Made by a program: the position numbers and the translations under genes. From the NCBI RefSeq assembly GCF_910596095.1, contig NC_056540.1, positions 12,579,001 through 12,643,000 of the forward strand: DNA of 64,000 nt, in the 5' to 3' direction. The notes under the pieces were generated by a model. It saw only the letters and a program-made list of their open reading frames with translations. It had not been told where the DNA came from and made no database searches. This DNA comes from Thunnus maccoyii (taxonomy: Eukaryota > Chordata > Actinopteri > Scombriformes > Scombridae). Of the stretch, positions 22,747-34,647 are shown piece after piece. Numbering within the stretch: position 1 is the stretch's first letter; each line of letters starts with the position of its first letter.

Positions 22747-25700
22747 CGTGCGGATTTGTGTGCAGCTTGCACCTTGATGTCAGGAGTTGTGGGTCATGAG
22801 GTGTGTTAGGTTGGGGATGGACTTCAATTTAGTTAAATTATGCATCGCATCCTCCCTGTCAATCATGAATAAAACTTAAAAACTATCCAGAGGGGGGTTA
22901 ATTGAGTCAGTGGACTTAGTGAGTCAAACCAGAAGCCAATTTAAATTGACAGCGCAGATCCACAGGGACTATCACTTAGAACACTACATTAAACATGTCT
23001 TCTTTTCCCGACAACAAAGTAGAAGAGGACATTTATTTTCTGTAAGCATGGAGGTAGGACATTATCAGATTAGGATTATCTGACTAAACCGCACCCAGAT
23101 AAGGTAAATGCAGTCTCTCTCAAAATGTTTGCGTCACATCCAATTTTCCCTTCCATCTCAGGAAGCTGTTTTGATAAAATATGCATAATTCATATTCATA
23201 TCATCATTATGTTCACCGGGATTATGCCTAACAAGCTGTTGGACCAGACGCTGCTTGTGTTCTGATGGTCTGATTTCTCTCAGGGCCAGTGAGCCTTATT
23301 TTCTCAGACATAGGGGGTCTGATTGGTAAATGGCCTTTGATGATGACGATGATGTTTTTGGCCGGGCTCATAGCAGGCTATATCACCAAAGGCAGCTTGT
23401 GTCAGTTTAATGCTAAACTTCTTAGAAAAAAATCTCTGGCCCCTTGAACATGAGTTCATGAAGTAGTCACTACTAATTCATCAGTGCTAACGCCCTTGCC
23501 GAAAGGTTATTCTTGCTTATTTATGATAACATGACTGACTAAGTCCAGTGTAATCTAATTTGGGATATGCTCTTGTAGTAATAAGCCATGCGCTGACATT
23601 CAGCCGGATTCAAGCAACGCCAGCACTCCTACATATTTTTTTGAATTCATCTTTCCTTCAAAGGTGTATAAATATAGCTGGGTGAATCAAAGCGTAGTGT
23701 ATCACGTTTCCAGTATGAGCCGTGAGAGTGATGGGATGCAGGCGGTGGGTTTGACACAGGAACATAAGCCCTTGAGATTCACATGTGCACACAGCCATGC
23801 AAGTTGTCAGATTGAAAATTGATTTGGCCGGCAGGCTTTTGTTTTGTCTCTTGGTTTGTTTATCTCTTGCACTGACTTCATCATGTACCTATTCTTGCTT
23901 CACTCCCTTTTTATCTCCTATATTGTTCTTTTTACTATTCAGAACTACTCAGCTGGAATGAAGCAATGTGCCATAAATATGCCAACATTGTATATAGAGC
24001 CTATTTTAATCCATATGCAGGTTCGCACACTGGAAGGGAGGGGGTGAGTGCCATTTCTGTCTAAAATAGTTTTGAATATGCGGGAGCCTGGTGTGTACTC
24101 GATGATTCTGGTGACAGATATCTTTGTTTCACTCATGCAGCGCTAAATAGTTCTCTGCTTTGATTTACATTTCATTTACCAAAAAATATTATATGTGGCA
24201 GAAAAAGCGAGAGAGGGATGCATTGGGACAGCTCATGGGGTGGTCGCTCACATCTATCGGAAGACTTTAAAGGAAGAATTGTTTGAGTTGTTGGAAGAGT
24301 TAACTTGGTTGACAGTTTTGTGAGAGTGTACTGTAAGATCAGATAATTACAGAGACTATGGTGTCAGACAGGTTAAAGGCTGCAAGACAGGTGGTCTGTA
24401 ACCAATCAGTATTCAGGTCGAGCTCTATTCAACTCACATACGTTGATAATAATAGTTCCAACAGATTCTTGCGGGCTTTTTTAACACTAATACAATAATC
24501 ATTTGAGTGCTGTGAGTTTGGGCGTGTTAAGCATCAGGCCTGGCCAAGTTGGTTAATTAAACAAAGAGATGTAACAGTTCATCCAGTGTTTTAATAATGG
24601 ATGCCAACAAAACAAAGACAGTCATCTGGCTGCTTCACAGCAATCCTCTCAACTGTGTTTTAGCACTTACCTCATCCTCTTGACGATAAGGGGGAGAGAG
24701 GGTTCAGCCAGAGAGAGCTAAGGCTGTACGTAACATGCCCTGTCCAGCCAGCGTGCATGAGAAAACTGAGCTGCATGATGTCAGCGAGGAATCAAACCTC
24801 TGCACAATGACAAATGCACACAGCGAGTTGCGTGAGCATCACAAATACAATCTGACAGATTTGCCCACTGAGCTGACTCGAGGATGAGGAAAAAATGCTT
24901 TTATTTTTATCTCAGCTGGCTTGAGAGATGGCTTGTGCTGTTTCACTAACTTGAAAACTCAGTGTCTCTAAATACTTGTACCCATTGTCTTCCAAAAAAA
25001 AAATCCAAAAGAAACCATGCTGCACATTTTTTTAAGTAACATGAGCTAGGAAGGTAGAAACAAAATGACACATGATGTTATTTTCATTCCCACATTTGAG
25101 AGTAAATTAAAATTAGACTGGTTGCTTGACAACATACTGTAGCTGTGTTGTCCCTGGGGTGCGGGGATCATAACAGGCTTTGAACGGCGACGATTGACGG
25201 CCAACATGTGTTTTAAATCTACTCTCATCATATCTGCCAATCAACGCTGTTGTTTCAGCTGTTGTCTGATTGAGCGAGAGCTTTGTGCCTTCACATTTAG
25301 ACTTCAGGAGGTATTTAGTTATATGTAGGGGTATAACTGCCTTGTAGGGGTATAATTACTTGCTTTCCTTGAATGACTGAGCAACAGCCCTCCCCCAATA
25401 CAACTGGTCTCGTTATCTACGTATGTAAGTATGTTTTTGCCTTTCCTGACATGCCATGTCATTAATGTTAACACTGTCAAGTATGGCAAGGTGGGCTCCA
25501 GAACCTCTTTCTTACACAGCCTGTTAACTCAAACTAACTTCAGTACAAACCCTCCCCCTTCCCATATTTAGCAGGATAAGTGAGATGCCCCTACTCCCAA
25601 GTAAGTCCATAACCAACAATATGAACCAGTATACTGAGCAACAATTACTTATTTATTCACTCCTATCAAATGAACTTTCATTACTCTCTTTTCTTAGTTT

Positions 25701-28700
25701 CAATTTAAGGTCACTTGTAATAAACTTATCAAGTTCACAAATAAAGAAAGAAATGACAGAAATGTAATTCACTCTTTTCTTATGCCACAATTTTTATAAA
25801 AAAACTGGTGAATGTTCACCAGTTCACATAGAAAAAAAATATTCCACTTATATTCCTGTATAAAATACAGTGTCTTAACTTAAACCTTTGTCTCATTCCA
25901 TAAAGTGTCTATGTTTCTGAATTTCTGAGTATTGTCCCATGCACAGTAGCAGATAATCATCCACTAAATAACAGGTTGGACTGAATCACCTCAGCAGTCA
26001 CACATTCACCATTCCGTTCAAGAAGACATAAAATCAACATACCTCGGTCCTTGGTATAATAGTAGAAACAAGAACAAATTACCAGTCTGCTGAGACGAAC
26101 GGATATGGATGAGATGAGTCACTGGGAGAGTGTAGTCTGGATGGCAGGGAATTCCTTGGTTAAATTTTCCTGAGAATCCCCCATGATGTGCTGTCTGCTT
26201 GCACAACCACCATCAAACGCCTGCTTGAAGGAAAGACCTCAAAGTAGAAGTCTCAAACTCAGTTCAACCCCAGACACATCCAATGTCTGCCCCATCTGTC
26301 CGCAGACACAACTTTCCCAGATCTTTTCACTGGCGCCTCTCCGACCGCGACCCCACATGCAACATAGGTGCACCACAACTGTCTAATGACTGATAACGTA
26401 CATCGGTTTGAAACACATATTTCTTCTTCTTCAACAGGTTCTGGCTCTGTTTCCACATACGAATGCCCAATGCTAAAGCAATTATTTTATCACTTATACT
26501 CACCAGTAAAGCGCAACACAGTCTGCAAATCTCCAGCTTAACCTCCCATTTTGACGTCCGGCCCCTTTTCCAAAGGTAGGAATACTTGTATACCTTACAT
26601 TCCCCCCTGCTAAACCTTGCCATACCAGCAACATCTCCAGAGGACTCATTTCTGAAACACAGGAAAACAGCACACATGTCACATGTGTCAGTCAAACTTG
26701 TCAGTTTAACACATGCACACTCATGTTACAACTTGAATATCCAAGTCTTATTTTGTTTTATTTGGATACATCCTCAAGATACTCTATCCAAAAACATAAT
26801 CATTTCTGTACCTCGCAGAACCCTATTCTCTCTTTGAGGACGCCTAGGTTGAGATGTGTTTTCACTCTCTGTGTCTGATGCATCAGTACCCTCTAACTCT
26901 TCTTCTACTGTGGGTTCCATCTCATCAACTACCTCTTGGGTGTCATCATTGTTTTCTGAGCCTAGCTTATCTGCTTCCCCATGCTCTGCCCTTATGTCTG
27001 TATTGGGTACAAGTGTCATGGCTGGAGTGCAGATAATGCTTGTGCAGTCATTATCAGTTTCTAACTGTGCTGCAGGCCTGAGTCTACCTGTCTGCTGTCT
27101 TGTGGGTGACTGGAAAGTGCAGTGCCCCAACTGTTATTTGTGGACAACTTTGTTTGGACCTACCTTCTCTGGTCTAATAGTACCTTCACCTAATCATTCA
27201 AGTTGTCTGCCTCAGTTTCATTTAGATCCTTTTCGCCGAGGAGATCCATGGGCAGTCTTGTATCTCTGCTGACCATCAGATAGAAAGGCGAGTAGACCGT
27301 GAAGGAGTGCATGTGACTATTGCAGGCCATTATTAGCAGGTACAATTTCCAGTCTCTTTTCTTCTCAGGCAGTAATGCCTTCAACATGTCATACATTGTT
27401 CTGTTGTATCTCTTGCACTGAGAGTTGCGTTCAGGGTGATAACGGCTTGTGCGGATCTTTGCTATGCCATAGACTTCACAGAGTTATCACCCCGGCTTCA
27501 AACTTCGTCTTTGGTCTGAATACAAACGAGTAGGTCACCCATAGTAAACAAACCAGTGTTTCAAGAGGGCATTTTCTATTGTGCTGGCCATCTTGTTTTT
27601 GGCTGGAACAGCAACTGTAAACCTGGTGAACATATCGGTGAGGACCAGCATGTTCTCATAGCCTCCAGCTGACCTCTCCAGTCCATTGCAAGGACTTCCA
27701 ATAGGGCAGTAACATTACTGCATGTCAGTGAGTTAATTTCAATTAAATGTTTTGCCAGTGTCTGCTTCTTCAGGTTCTTCATTCTGGTGGATCCGTGAGA
27801 GGACATCTGCATTAATATTTTGTCATCCTGGCTTGTAGCAAACCTCAAAGTTGTAATCTGCCAGCTGCACTACCCACCGCTGCTTAACAGAGGTTAGCTG
27901 TCTCCATGTAGCGTAGTGGATTGTGGGTTGATGACTGTAAACTTGGAGAACATTAGGTATTCTCTAAATGTTTCTGTAGCAGCCCATTTAAATGCAAGGA
28001 GTTCCAGCTTAAACATGCTATAGTTTTTATCATTCTTTTCCAACTCTCTGAAGCCCTGACTTGCATAGGCTATTACATGTTCAGCTTCTCCCTGTTTTGG
28101 GATATTCGAGAACTGGTGGAGACATCAAGCAGCACTCCAGTCCAGTGCAGCTTGGCATTCCTCAGTCCAAGTGAAGGGTTCAGAGGTTCTCCCTTTATTC
28201 CCTTTCCCAATCAACACATGAAGTGGTTTTGCCAGGTGAGCGAATCCTTGCACGAATCACCTGTAGTAGCTCATAAACCCAAGTACCTGTCTCACATCTT
28301 TCAAATTCTTGGTTGTAGGCCAGGTGCAGAACACCCCTGCCTTGTCTTCATCCACTTGAATGCCTTCAGCAGAGATCACATGACCCAAGAATTTCACCTC
28401 TGACCATAGAAGGGAACATTTACTGGGTTTTAACTTCAAACCTTGCTGCCTCAACCAGTTGAAAACCAGATCCAGTCTCTCACAGTGGCTGTCAAAGTCT
28501 TGGGAAAACACTATGATGTTGTCAAGATAGACAGGAAGGATGATGAAGGTCAAGTTGCCAAGTGCTACCCCCATGAGGTGTTGAAAAGTGGCCGGAGGAT
28601 TACATGGGCCAAATGGCATCTGGGTCCACTCAAACAGTCCGAATGGCATCGTGATGGCAGTCTTCTCTCTGTCCACAGTCTCCTGAAAGTAGTCTGCAGT

Positions 28701-31700
28701 TAAATCCAATATCATAAAGAACTGTGCTTTGCCTAAAGCATCCAATGACTCCTCCACTCCTGGCAGTGGGTAGGCATCTTTGCATGTCGCCTGATTCAAC
28801 CCCCTATAGCACAGCAGAAATGCACAGTGTCATCTTTCTTGATGACTATCGCTGCAGGTGATGCCCATGGGCTACAGCTCTCTTTGAGAATCCCCCGACT
28901 AACAAGATCTTGGACATGCCTTTTGAACTCTTGGAAAACTTGCGGTGGGCCTCTGAGATGTCTCTGTTTGATTAGGGCTGCATCCTCAGCAGGAATATTA
29001 TGTGACACTGTTGTTGTATAGCCATAGTCATGTCCATCCCTTGAAAACACATCCTGTGTCTTGCTAGTAGTTCACTAAGCTGTTGACATTTTGGTGGCAT
29101 GACTGTGTCTGTGCTCACTTGGACAGGGACAGACAATGATTCTATCTTACAGAATATGGCCTAGCTTTCATTTGACTTTAGCCCTTTTACATGCAACACC
29201 CCTTCATTTTCTTCAATCTTCATCACTTCTCTTGGAAGCGCTTCCTTCAGTTTGCTTATGGTGGCTACTCAGGACCTTGGCATCAACTTTACAGCTTTTT
29301 CACTTGTATTCATGTTTCGGACTGGAATTTTGCCACCTGTTGTTTTGTGAGGATGTTGGCCACCAAGACCCCTCTAGGGAGGCTTGCATTAAGAGTAGTT
29401 TTTACTAGCACTTGGCATTTTACTTTAGCTGACACTCTGCTTCAGCCTTCAACCACTATTTCACTAAATGGAGGGATAGTGACCGCCTGCCTGCCAGCCA
29501 GCTTGACAAAGTCAATCTTGCCATCAGGATTTATGTGCTCGGCTTCTTTCTTTAGTCTGGCCAACACCCAACGGACACCTGCTTCTCCTTCTAATAGATT
29601 GTATTTGTCCATCCTTTTTTAGCTCTCCTTCAGTCATGTAGTGTGCCTCAAGCTCCTCGATTACATTCATTCCTATAATACCTGGGAACCCATTCATCCT
29701 TTTTCTGTCTGGGTGGGTGTCAGTAATCATTAAAATGCACTTCTTACCAACTGTCTTTCCCATAAACTCTATCGCTGCTTCTATACACCCTAACAGTGAG
29801 ATATCCAGTCCATTTACTGCAGTGAGTTCAATCCAGTTCGCAGACATCATCTCTTTTTCTCCAAAGTGTTCCCTGAAATGAGACTCGGTGATAGTAGTCA
29901 CCATTGAACTTGTATCCCAGAGGCATGTGGTTTTCACACCGGCCGTTGCTAATTCAATGGACCAGCAGCACCCAAAAGCATTTCTCCGGAGAGCTTCATC
30001 CACTTCCTCCCTAACAGACTCCACTGCTTGACTCCCAATCATGGGTGAGCCATGGCTGTCCGGCCATTTCTCCATAGAACTGTTACCTTCTGACTCAGCT
30101 GCTCCTGGGGCATACAAGGGTGACACAGTTGTGACTCTTACATTTACTTTCTGTGAGTTGTGCCGGGTGGTGTGTCCCGGTTCCCCAGAGTTGAAGCAAC
30201 AATGCCTCCCTCTGTCATCTTTCAGAGGTGTCCTCTTTGGGGACTGGTTTTGTTGCCCTTTGACCTTTTCCTTGTTGTAAAGTGCTTGGTATAGTTCTTC
30301 ATGATGAGCAGCTATCTTCTTTATCTCCTCATGAGGCATTTCGATTGTTAATGTGGACTCTGAATCCTCCACTGCTGCAGCAGCATTTACTACACCTCAA
30401 GCACCGACACCATCAGAATTAGGGTTCTCTATGCTGGATTTGACTCAGTTTTCCTTGAAGGTCATATGCATAAGAGTGTGTAGTCTCTCCTGGCATCTGC
30501 TTTCTTTCATAAAACTCCTTAAGCCTTGTACCCATGGGGACCTTATCACCATAGGTCTGTAGGAGGACATTGAATATTTCACTAACAGAGTGTTCTTTCC
30601 CTTCCCAGCATGAATTTCAACGTTGCTTTAGCTTCATCTTTCAAATACTGTTTGACCAGTTTAATGCAGTCCTCTTCGGATGCTTTCATGACTTGGAAAA
30701 CAGACTTCATTGATGCATCCCTTTCTTCAACACTTTGATCACTGGACTTGATTTGGCCTCCTCTGAAATCTGGGAGCTTACGATCTCTCTCAGTGTAAAT
30801 GATAGGTGGATCCTTTAAGGCAGCAGCTTGTTGGTCAGTAATAGCTTTTGCCAGTGTGAGGGCTTTTCTTTGTTGAGATCTGGCCTGTTGCATGGCATCT
30901 GCCTATTCTGTGAGCCTCCTCTGTAGCTCAGCAAAATCTTTTTTTAGGTCTTCCACTTCTGACATCTTTAGGCTGGTTAACCTGGGACTGATGTATACTG
31001 TAACTGAGGTTAACTAAATAAGATCCTGTTCATGATGCCAATTACAGGTATGTAGCAGGGAAATGAAGCCACCGCCTTGTAGGGGTATAACTACTTACCT
31101 TGAATGATTGAGCAATGAAAAGATCCAAGTCCCCGCCCTCAATACAACTGGTCTCGTTACCTACTTATGTAAGTATGTTTTTACCTATCCTGACGTGTTA
31201 TTATCTTGTTGTTATGTTAATACTATCAAGTATGACAAGGTGGGCTTAAGAACCTCTTTCTGACACAGCAGCTACCTGGAGTGTAGTGTGCACTTGCCTG
31301 TTAACTCAAACTAACTTCAGCACAAACCCTCCCCCCTCTCATATCTAGCAGGATAAGTGCCCCTAAGATGCCCCGATTCCAAAATAAGTCCTTAATCAAA
31401 AACATGAACCAGTATACTGAGCAACAGTGACTTATTTATTCACTCTAATCAAATGAACTTTTATTACTCTCTTTTTTTAGTTTCAGTTTAAGGTCACTTG
31501 TAATAAACTTATCAAGTTCACAAATAAAGAAAGAAATGAAATTCACTCTTTTCTTACACCACAATTTTTACAACAAAACCGGTGAATGTTCAACATTTCA
31601 TATAGAAAACCAAATATTCCACTTATATTCCTGTATAAAATACAGTGTCTAAACTTAAACCTTTGACTCAGTCCATAAAGTGTCCATGTTTCTGAATTTC

Positions 31701-33719
31701 TGAGTATTGTCCCATGCACAGTACCAGATAATCATCCACTAAATAACAGGTTGGACTGAATCACCTTAACAGTCACACATTCACCATTCACTTCAAGAAG
31801 ACATAACATCAACATACCTTGATCCTTGGTATAATAGTAGAAACAAGAACACGAAAGCTGGGAAAACTGTATATAATGCCAACAAACACTGGGTTTATTT
31901 TCACTACTTCTTCACTCTTAAAATGTGTAGTGCTCACACAGAATACGCTCTCCATTGCACAATGTTGACTCAAAACTTGTGGGAAGCTAGGGCTGCTTTT
32001 GCAAAACACCAGTTAGATTGAATTCTGGCTCCACTGCATGTTCTTGTTATCTGACACAACGGTACAATTTGATTTATTGTTTTATCCCCCACCTAGAACA
32101 GCTGCACTGTAACAATATCAGACGTCATTTTCTATGATTCATGTCTTCTGAGTAGATCCAGTGTCACACTACCAGCAGCTTAGACCTCAGGAGGACAGGA
32201 ACTCGTTTGGATGTAATCGGACAATAAATCACCCATGTCCCATTTTTTATGTACTTTAACTGAGTGTTCAAATGATTTTTCCCCATGGGCAGACGGAAGT
32301 TTAAAACAAAAACAGCCCAGTTTGAGAATTTTATTGGGATGGACTTGCCAAATAAAATTCTGTCCTCACAATTATGCAGTATACAGTCATTTGAAGATGT
32401 ACTATAGATTTGTGTGCTGTATGTTGGGAAATGACAAATGCTGATATTTTCTAAATAATACTAAGAGTCTTCAGCCATGCTAGAAGACTGACTGACCAAC
32501 ATTGCCATCTCTAGAGCTATGCCACTAGCGTGGCTAAAAATGTTGTTAGTTTTGTCAGTGAGACGGTGAGTTACACTGAGAAGAAAAGAGACTGTGACAC
32601 TGAGGGACCTGTGCCAATAAAGCATTTGCCTGGATCCAGATCTGTGCAGTCAAGAGTACATGGTAAAAGCCCATCAAAATGAGCCTCAGAGGGCACAATG
32701 GAGCTGCTCTTTTATGACAGGAAGTCGTACTTCCACTGACCCAGTTTATTTTAAGGAATTTAACCTGAAGCATTAAGTTGTGCTGTATGCTTTAATTATA
32801 GATGAGTTTAGGTCATGTTTTGTCTGTTGTTTGAACCTCTTCTCTTTCTCCAGGCAACATCTTCGTGGTGAGTTTATCAGTTGCAGACCTGGTGGTGGCA
32901 CTGTACCCCTACCCTCTGGTCCTCACAGCCATCTTCCACAATGACTGGACTATGGGTGACCTACACTGCCAGGCCAGCGGCTTCATCATGGGCCTCAGCG
33001 TCATTGGCTCCATCTTCAACATCACAGCCATTGCCATCAACCGTTACTGCTACATCTGTCACAGCCTCCACTACGACCGTCTGTATAGCCTAAGGAACAC
33101 CTGCTGCTACCTGGGCCTCACCTGGCTGCTTACTGCCATTGCCACAATGCCCAACTTCTTTGTAGGCTCTCTGCAGTACGATCCTCGCATCTACTCCTGC
33201 ACCTTTGCCCAGACAGTCAGCTCATACTACACGATCTCGGTGGTCATCATTCACTTTCTGATCCCACTACTCGTAGTGTCTTACTGCTACATGAGGATAT
33301 GGGTGCTGGTGATTCAGGTGAAACACCGGGTTAAACCGGAGCAAAGAACCAAACTGAAACCGAGTGACGTGAGGAATTTCCTGACTATGTTTATGGTGTT
33401 TGTGTTGTTTGCTGTGTGCTGGGCTCCATTGAACCTCATAGGTCTAGCAGTGGCTATAAACCCTGTGAAAGTTGCACCCAACATACCTGAGTGGCTCTTT
33501 GTCACAAGCTACTTCATGGCGTACTTCAACAGCTGCCTCAACGCCATCATATATGGACTACTAAACCAAAACTTTCGTAAAGAATACAAGACGATTCTCC
33601 TCTCTCTGTGTGTCCCACGTATGCTCCTCATGGAGACCTCCAGGTGTGCCACAGAGGGCCTGAAGAGCAAGCCTTCACCGGCTGCTACAAACAATAATGT
33701 AGCAGAGATAAATGTATAA
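19235..33719 (+). CDS. mtnr1c: Melatonin receptor, Mel1c type / GPR50 counterpart (two coding exons)
   Basis: Exons 19235-19421 and 32854-33719 join in phase 1 to give a 350-residue class A GPCR. The intron falls after RNKKLRNAG, the usual melatonin-receptor site. Seen in the protein: N-terminal sequons (N9, N14), seven hydrophobic segments, a C101-C178 extracellular disulphide pair, NRY (125-127) followed by CYICHS in place of DRY, H196 in TM5, CWAPLN in TM6 and NAIIY (292-296) in TM7. These are melatonin-receptor hallmarks. The family couples mainly to Gi and lowers cAMP at the plasma membrane. The tail [16 protein letters not shown] and the segment [14 protein letters not shown] resemble Mel1c rather than Mel1a or Mel1b. 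The neighbour vma21 supports this, because mammalian GPR50 (the Mel1c orthologue) lies beside VMA21. There is no GPR50-like long tail. The 13.4 kb intron carries an antisense LTR retrotransposon. A teleost Mel1d assignment is less likely but not excluded. Confidence 0.93.
20203..20802. mobile_element. MITE-like element with 18-bp inverted ends
   Basis: The left end GGGACTGTACAAAAATTA (20203-20220) matches the inverse of the right end (20785-20802, TAATTTTTATAAGGTCCC) at 15 of 18 positions. The inside includes a poly-G run and no reading frame. Related sequence begins at 51294 in the same orientation. Confidence 0.5.
22711..22740. repeat. (GT)n microsatellite
   Basis: About 14 GT units, flanked by degenerate GT-rich sequence on both sides. 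Confidence 0.9.
25324..26076 (-). repeat. LTR (3' LTR in element orientation)
   Basis: This aligns over its length with 31051-31851. Shared blocks include AATACAACTGGTCTCGTTA, GTATAATAGTAGAAACAAGA and an A-rich block near 25740. It lacks about 30 bp present in the other LTR just before CCTGTTAACTCAAACTAACT. In element orientation it begins TGTTCT and ends ACA. Confidence 0.88.
26774..27130 (-). pseudogene. C-terminal tail of the Pol remnant
   Basis: An open 118-codon stretch rich in E, D, T and S (for example [15 protein letters not shown]), downstream of the integrase remnant in element order. It probably encoded the poorly conserved end of Pol. No chromodomain can be made out. Confidence 0.45.
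27190..27848 (-). pseudogene. Integrase remnant
   Basis: Two broken pieces are visible. About 27576-27730 resembles the integrase core across frame changes, and 27190-27480 reads like the later part of the domain ([19 protein letters not shown], then YSPFYLM and RLPMDLLG). Frameshifts and stops separate the pieces, so no intact catalytic domain remains. Confidence 0.75.
27850..28256 (-). pseudogene. RT thumb / RNase H remnant
   Basis: Translated fragments such as [26 protein letters not shown] and [15 protein letters not shown] follow the RT piece and are typical of the RT-RNase H junction and the RNase H domain of gypsy elements. They lie in different frames with stops between them. Confidence 0.7.
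28257..29050 (-). pseudogene. Reverse transcriptase remnant
   Basis: Two overlapping open pieces carry gypsy RT landmarks: [23 protein letters not shown] (28796-29050), then [29 protein letters not shown] and [15 protein letters not shown] (28257-28799). The catalytic YxDD position reads YLDN, so the second aspartate is lost. The pieces are also out of frame with each other. Confidence 0.9.
29524..30372 (-). pseudogene. Gag zinc-knuckle / protease remnant
   Basis: A 282-codon open stretch. It has a retroviral-type zinc knuckle in which two of the four ligands are replaced ([14 protein letters not shown] instead of CX2CX4HX4C). It also has a retropepsin-like active-site segment reading [11 protein letters not shown], where DTG is expected. 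[11 protein letters not shown] further on is typical of the end of gypsy protease. Confidence 0.8.
30582..30965 (-). pseudogene. Gag N-terminal remnant with in-frame stop
   Basis: A start-like ATG at 30965 opens [20 protein letters not shown], ended by TAG. The same frame then continues through [17 protein letters not shown] and RKLPDFRGG to 30582. RKLPDF with the following helical stretch is usual in gypsy Gag. Confidence 0.7.
31051..31851 (-). repeat. LTR (5' LTR in element orientation)
   Basis: Partner of 25324-26076, with scattered substitutions and about 30 extra bases near 31270-31300. Ten bases inside the element on the minus strand comes TGGCATCATGAACAGG, which could be a primer-binding site, though the tRNA is unclear. 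Confidence 0.88.
31852..32853 (+). other. mtnr1c intron, part after the retrotransposon
   Basis: No gene or clear repeat is seen. It ends in a pyrimidine tract and the CTTTCTCCAG acceptor of exon 2. Confidence 0.7.
32854..33719 (+). CDS. mtnr1c: mtnr1c coding exon 2
   Basis: It encodes residues 63-350, from [16 protein letters not shown] (TM2) through TM7 and the cytoplasmic tail, ending EINV before TAA. It contains the NRY, CWAPLN and NAIIY signatures and has no lesion. Confidence 0.96.
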
Positions 33720-34240
33720 ACTGGGAAACTGGGAAACTCAGATGAAGTTTCTCTGAAGCCTCATTGTGGATGTGTGCCATGATTCACCCAGTGTCTTTAC
33801 ACAAGATGTGTATCATTTTCCAGTTGTAAAGATAAAATCATGTCTGGAGAGGACACTTCTGCCATCATATTTCAGCCATGTCAGATGCTGTTCCCTCATG
33901 CTGCAACTATCAATTGTGTCACTGGTACATTGTGTTGTTTGGTGACAGCCTCCCTGCACTGCATTCAAAGACAGACCAACTAAATGGTTCACAAGCAAGA
34001 AAAAAATCCAGATTACCAGTTAGTATTCACCAAAAACATCATGAAAGGTAATGATCTGTGATAATTACTCTCCTAAAATCAATCAATACGTACTGTAAAA
34101 ACTGTTATTTGGGAGACTTCACTTTTTAAGCCACATCCCAGCATGTCTATATCACATGCACGAGAATGACTCACTGCATATTTGCACCGATTGATTATGA
34201 TTACATCAACAGCATAGTGAAAAAAATAAATAAATGTGTT
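33720..34240 (+). other. mtnr1c: mtnr1c 3' UTR (probable)
   Basis: AATAAA at 34225-34230, about 505 nt past the stop, is the first good polyadenylation signal. Confidence 0.45.
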
Positions 34241-34564
34241 TTCTATTCCCACTGTGTCTTTGCACTCTTAAATGCAGCTTTAATAATGGAAAAGCCAAAA
34301 GGTTAGTTGTTCTCTTTCAATGCAACCCTTAATCTAATTTTAGATCCAAACTGAAGTCATTTTAAGACTCAGTTACCAAGGATTTAAGATTATTACTTTG
34401 ATTTTAGTGACTGAGACTATTAAAACTGGGGTAGGTGCCAATCTGGAAACATGTATTAACTGCTGTATAAGCTGTGGAGAAGCTTGCATCCCATATTTCA
34501 TTCTCAGTGTATATGAATATCTCCTTCTTACTGGGAATGTAGGCTGTATTAACTGATACTGTTT

Positions 34565-34647
34565 TACCCTTCGGCTTGTCGAAGGGTGTGTTTTTGTGAG
34601 GGCAATGATAACCTCACAAAAACAATGATGCCCTCACAAAAACACAC
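34565..34647. repeat. Double foldback: two adjacent inverted repeats
   Basis: ACCCTTCG and CGAAGGGT flank a 6-base loop at 34566-34587. The 19-bp arms GTGTGTTTTTGTGAGGGCA (34586-34604) and TGCCCTCACAAAAACACAC (34629-34647) are perfect inverse copies around a 24-base spacer, which itself repeats CCTCACAAAAACA. Confidence 0.8.

Larger units (their letters stand above)
19422..25323 (+). other. mtnr1c intron, part before the retrotransposon
   Basis: No coding exon is recognised. It holds an inverted-repeat element (20203-20802), a TG microsatellite (22711-22740) and a long, non-repetitive, compositionally complex stretch at about 22900-24000 that could contain conserved regulatory DNA. Confidence 0.6.
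25324..31851 (-). mobile_element. Decayed Ty3/gypsy-type LTR retrotransposon
   Basis: Two LTRs of about 0.75-0.8 kb bound about 5 kb of internal sequence. On the minus strand the order is Gag remnant (30582-30965), zinc knuckle and protease (29524-30372), reverse transcriptase (28257-29050), RNase H (about 27850-28250), integrase (about 27190-27800) and a low-complexity tail (26774-27130). Protease-RT-RNase H-integrase is the Ty3/gypsy (Metaviridae-like) order. Every domain has stops, frameshifts or altered key residues, so this copy cannot act alone. With TG...CA LTR ends chosen, I see no matching target duplication (TTATA left, CGAAA right). It sits antisense in the melatonin-receptor intron. 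Any host consequence is inference. Confidence 0.92.

Noticed and set aside
26856-27272. Plus-strand frame of 138 codons in the retrotransposon
   Set aside because: It is the inverse of the element's acidic Pol tail; serine and cysteine runs come from the complement of its E/D codons.
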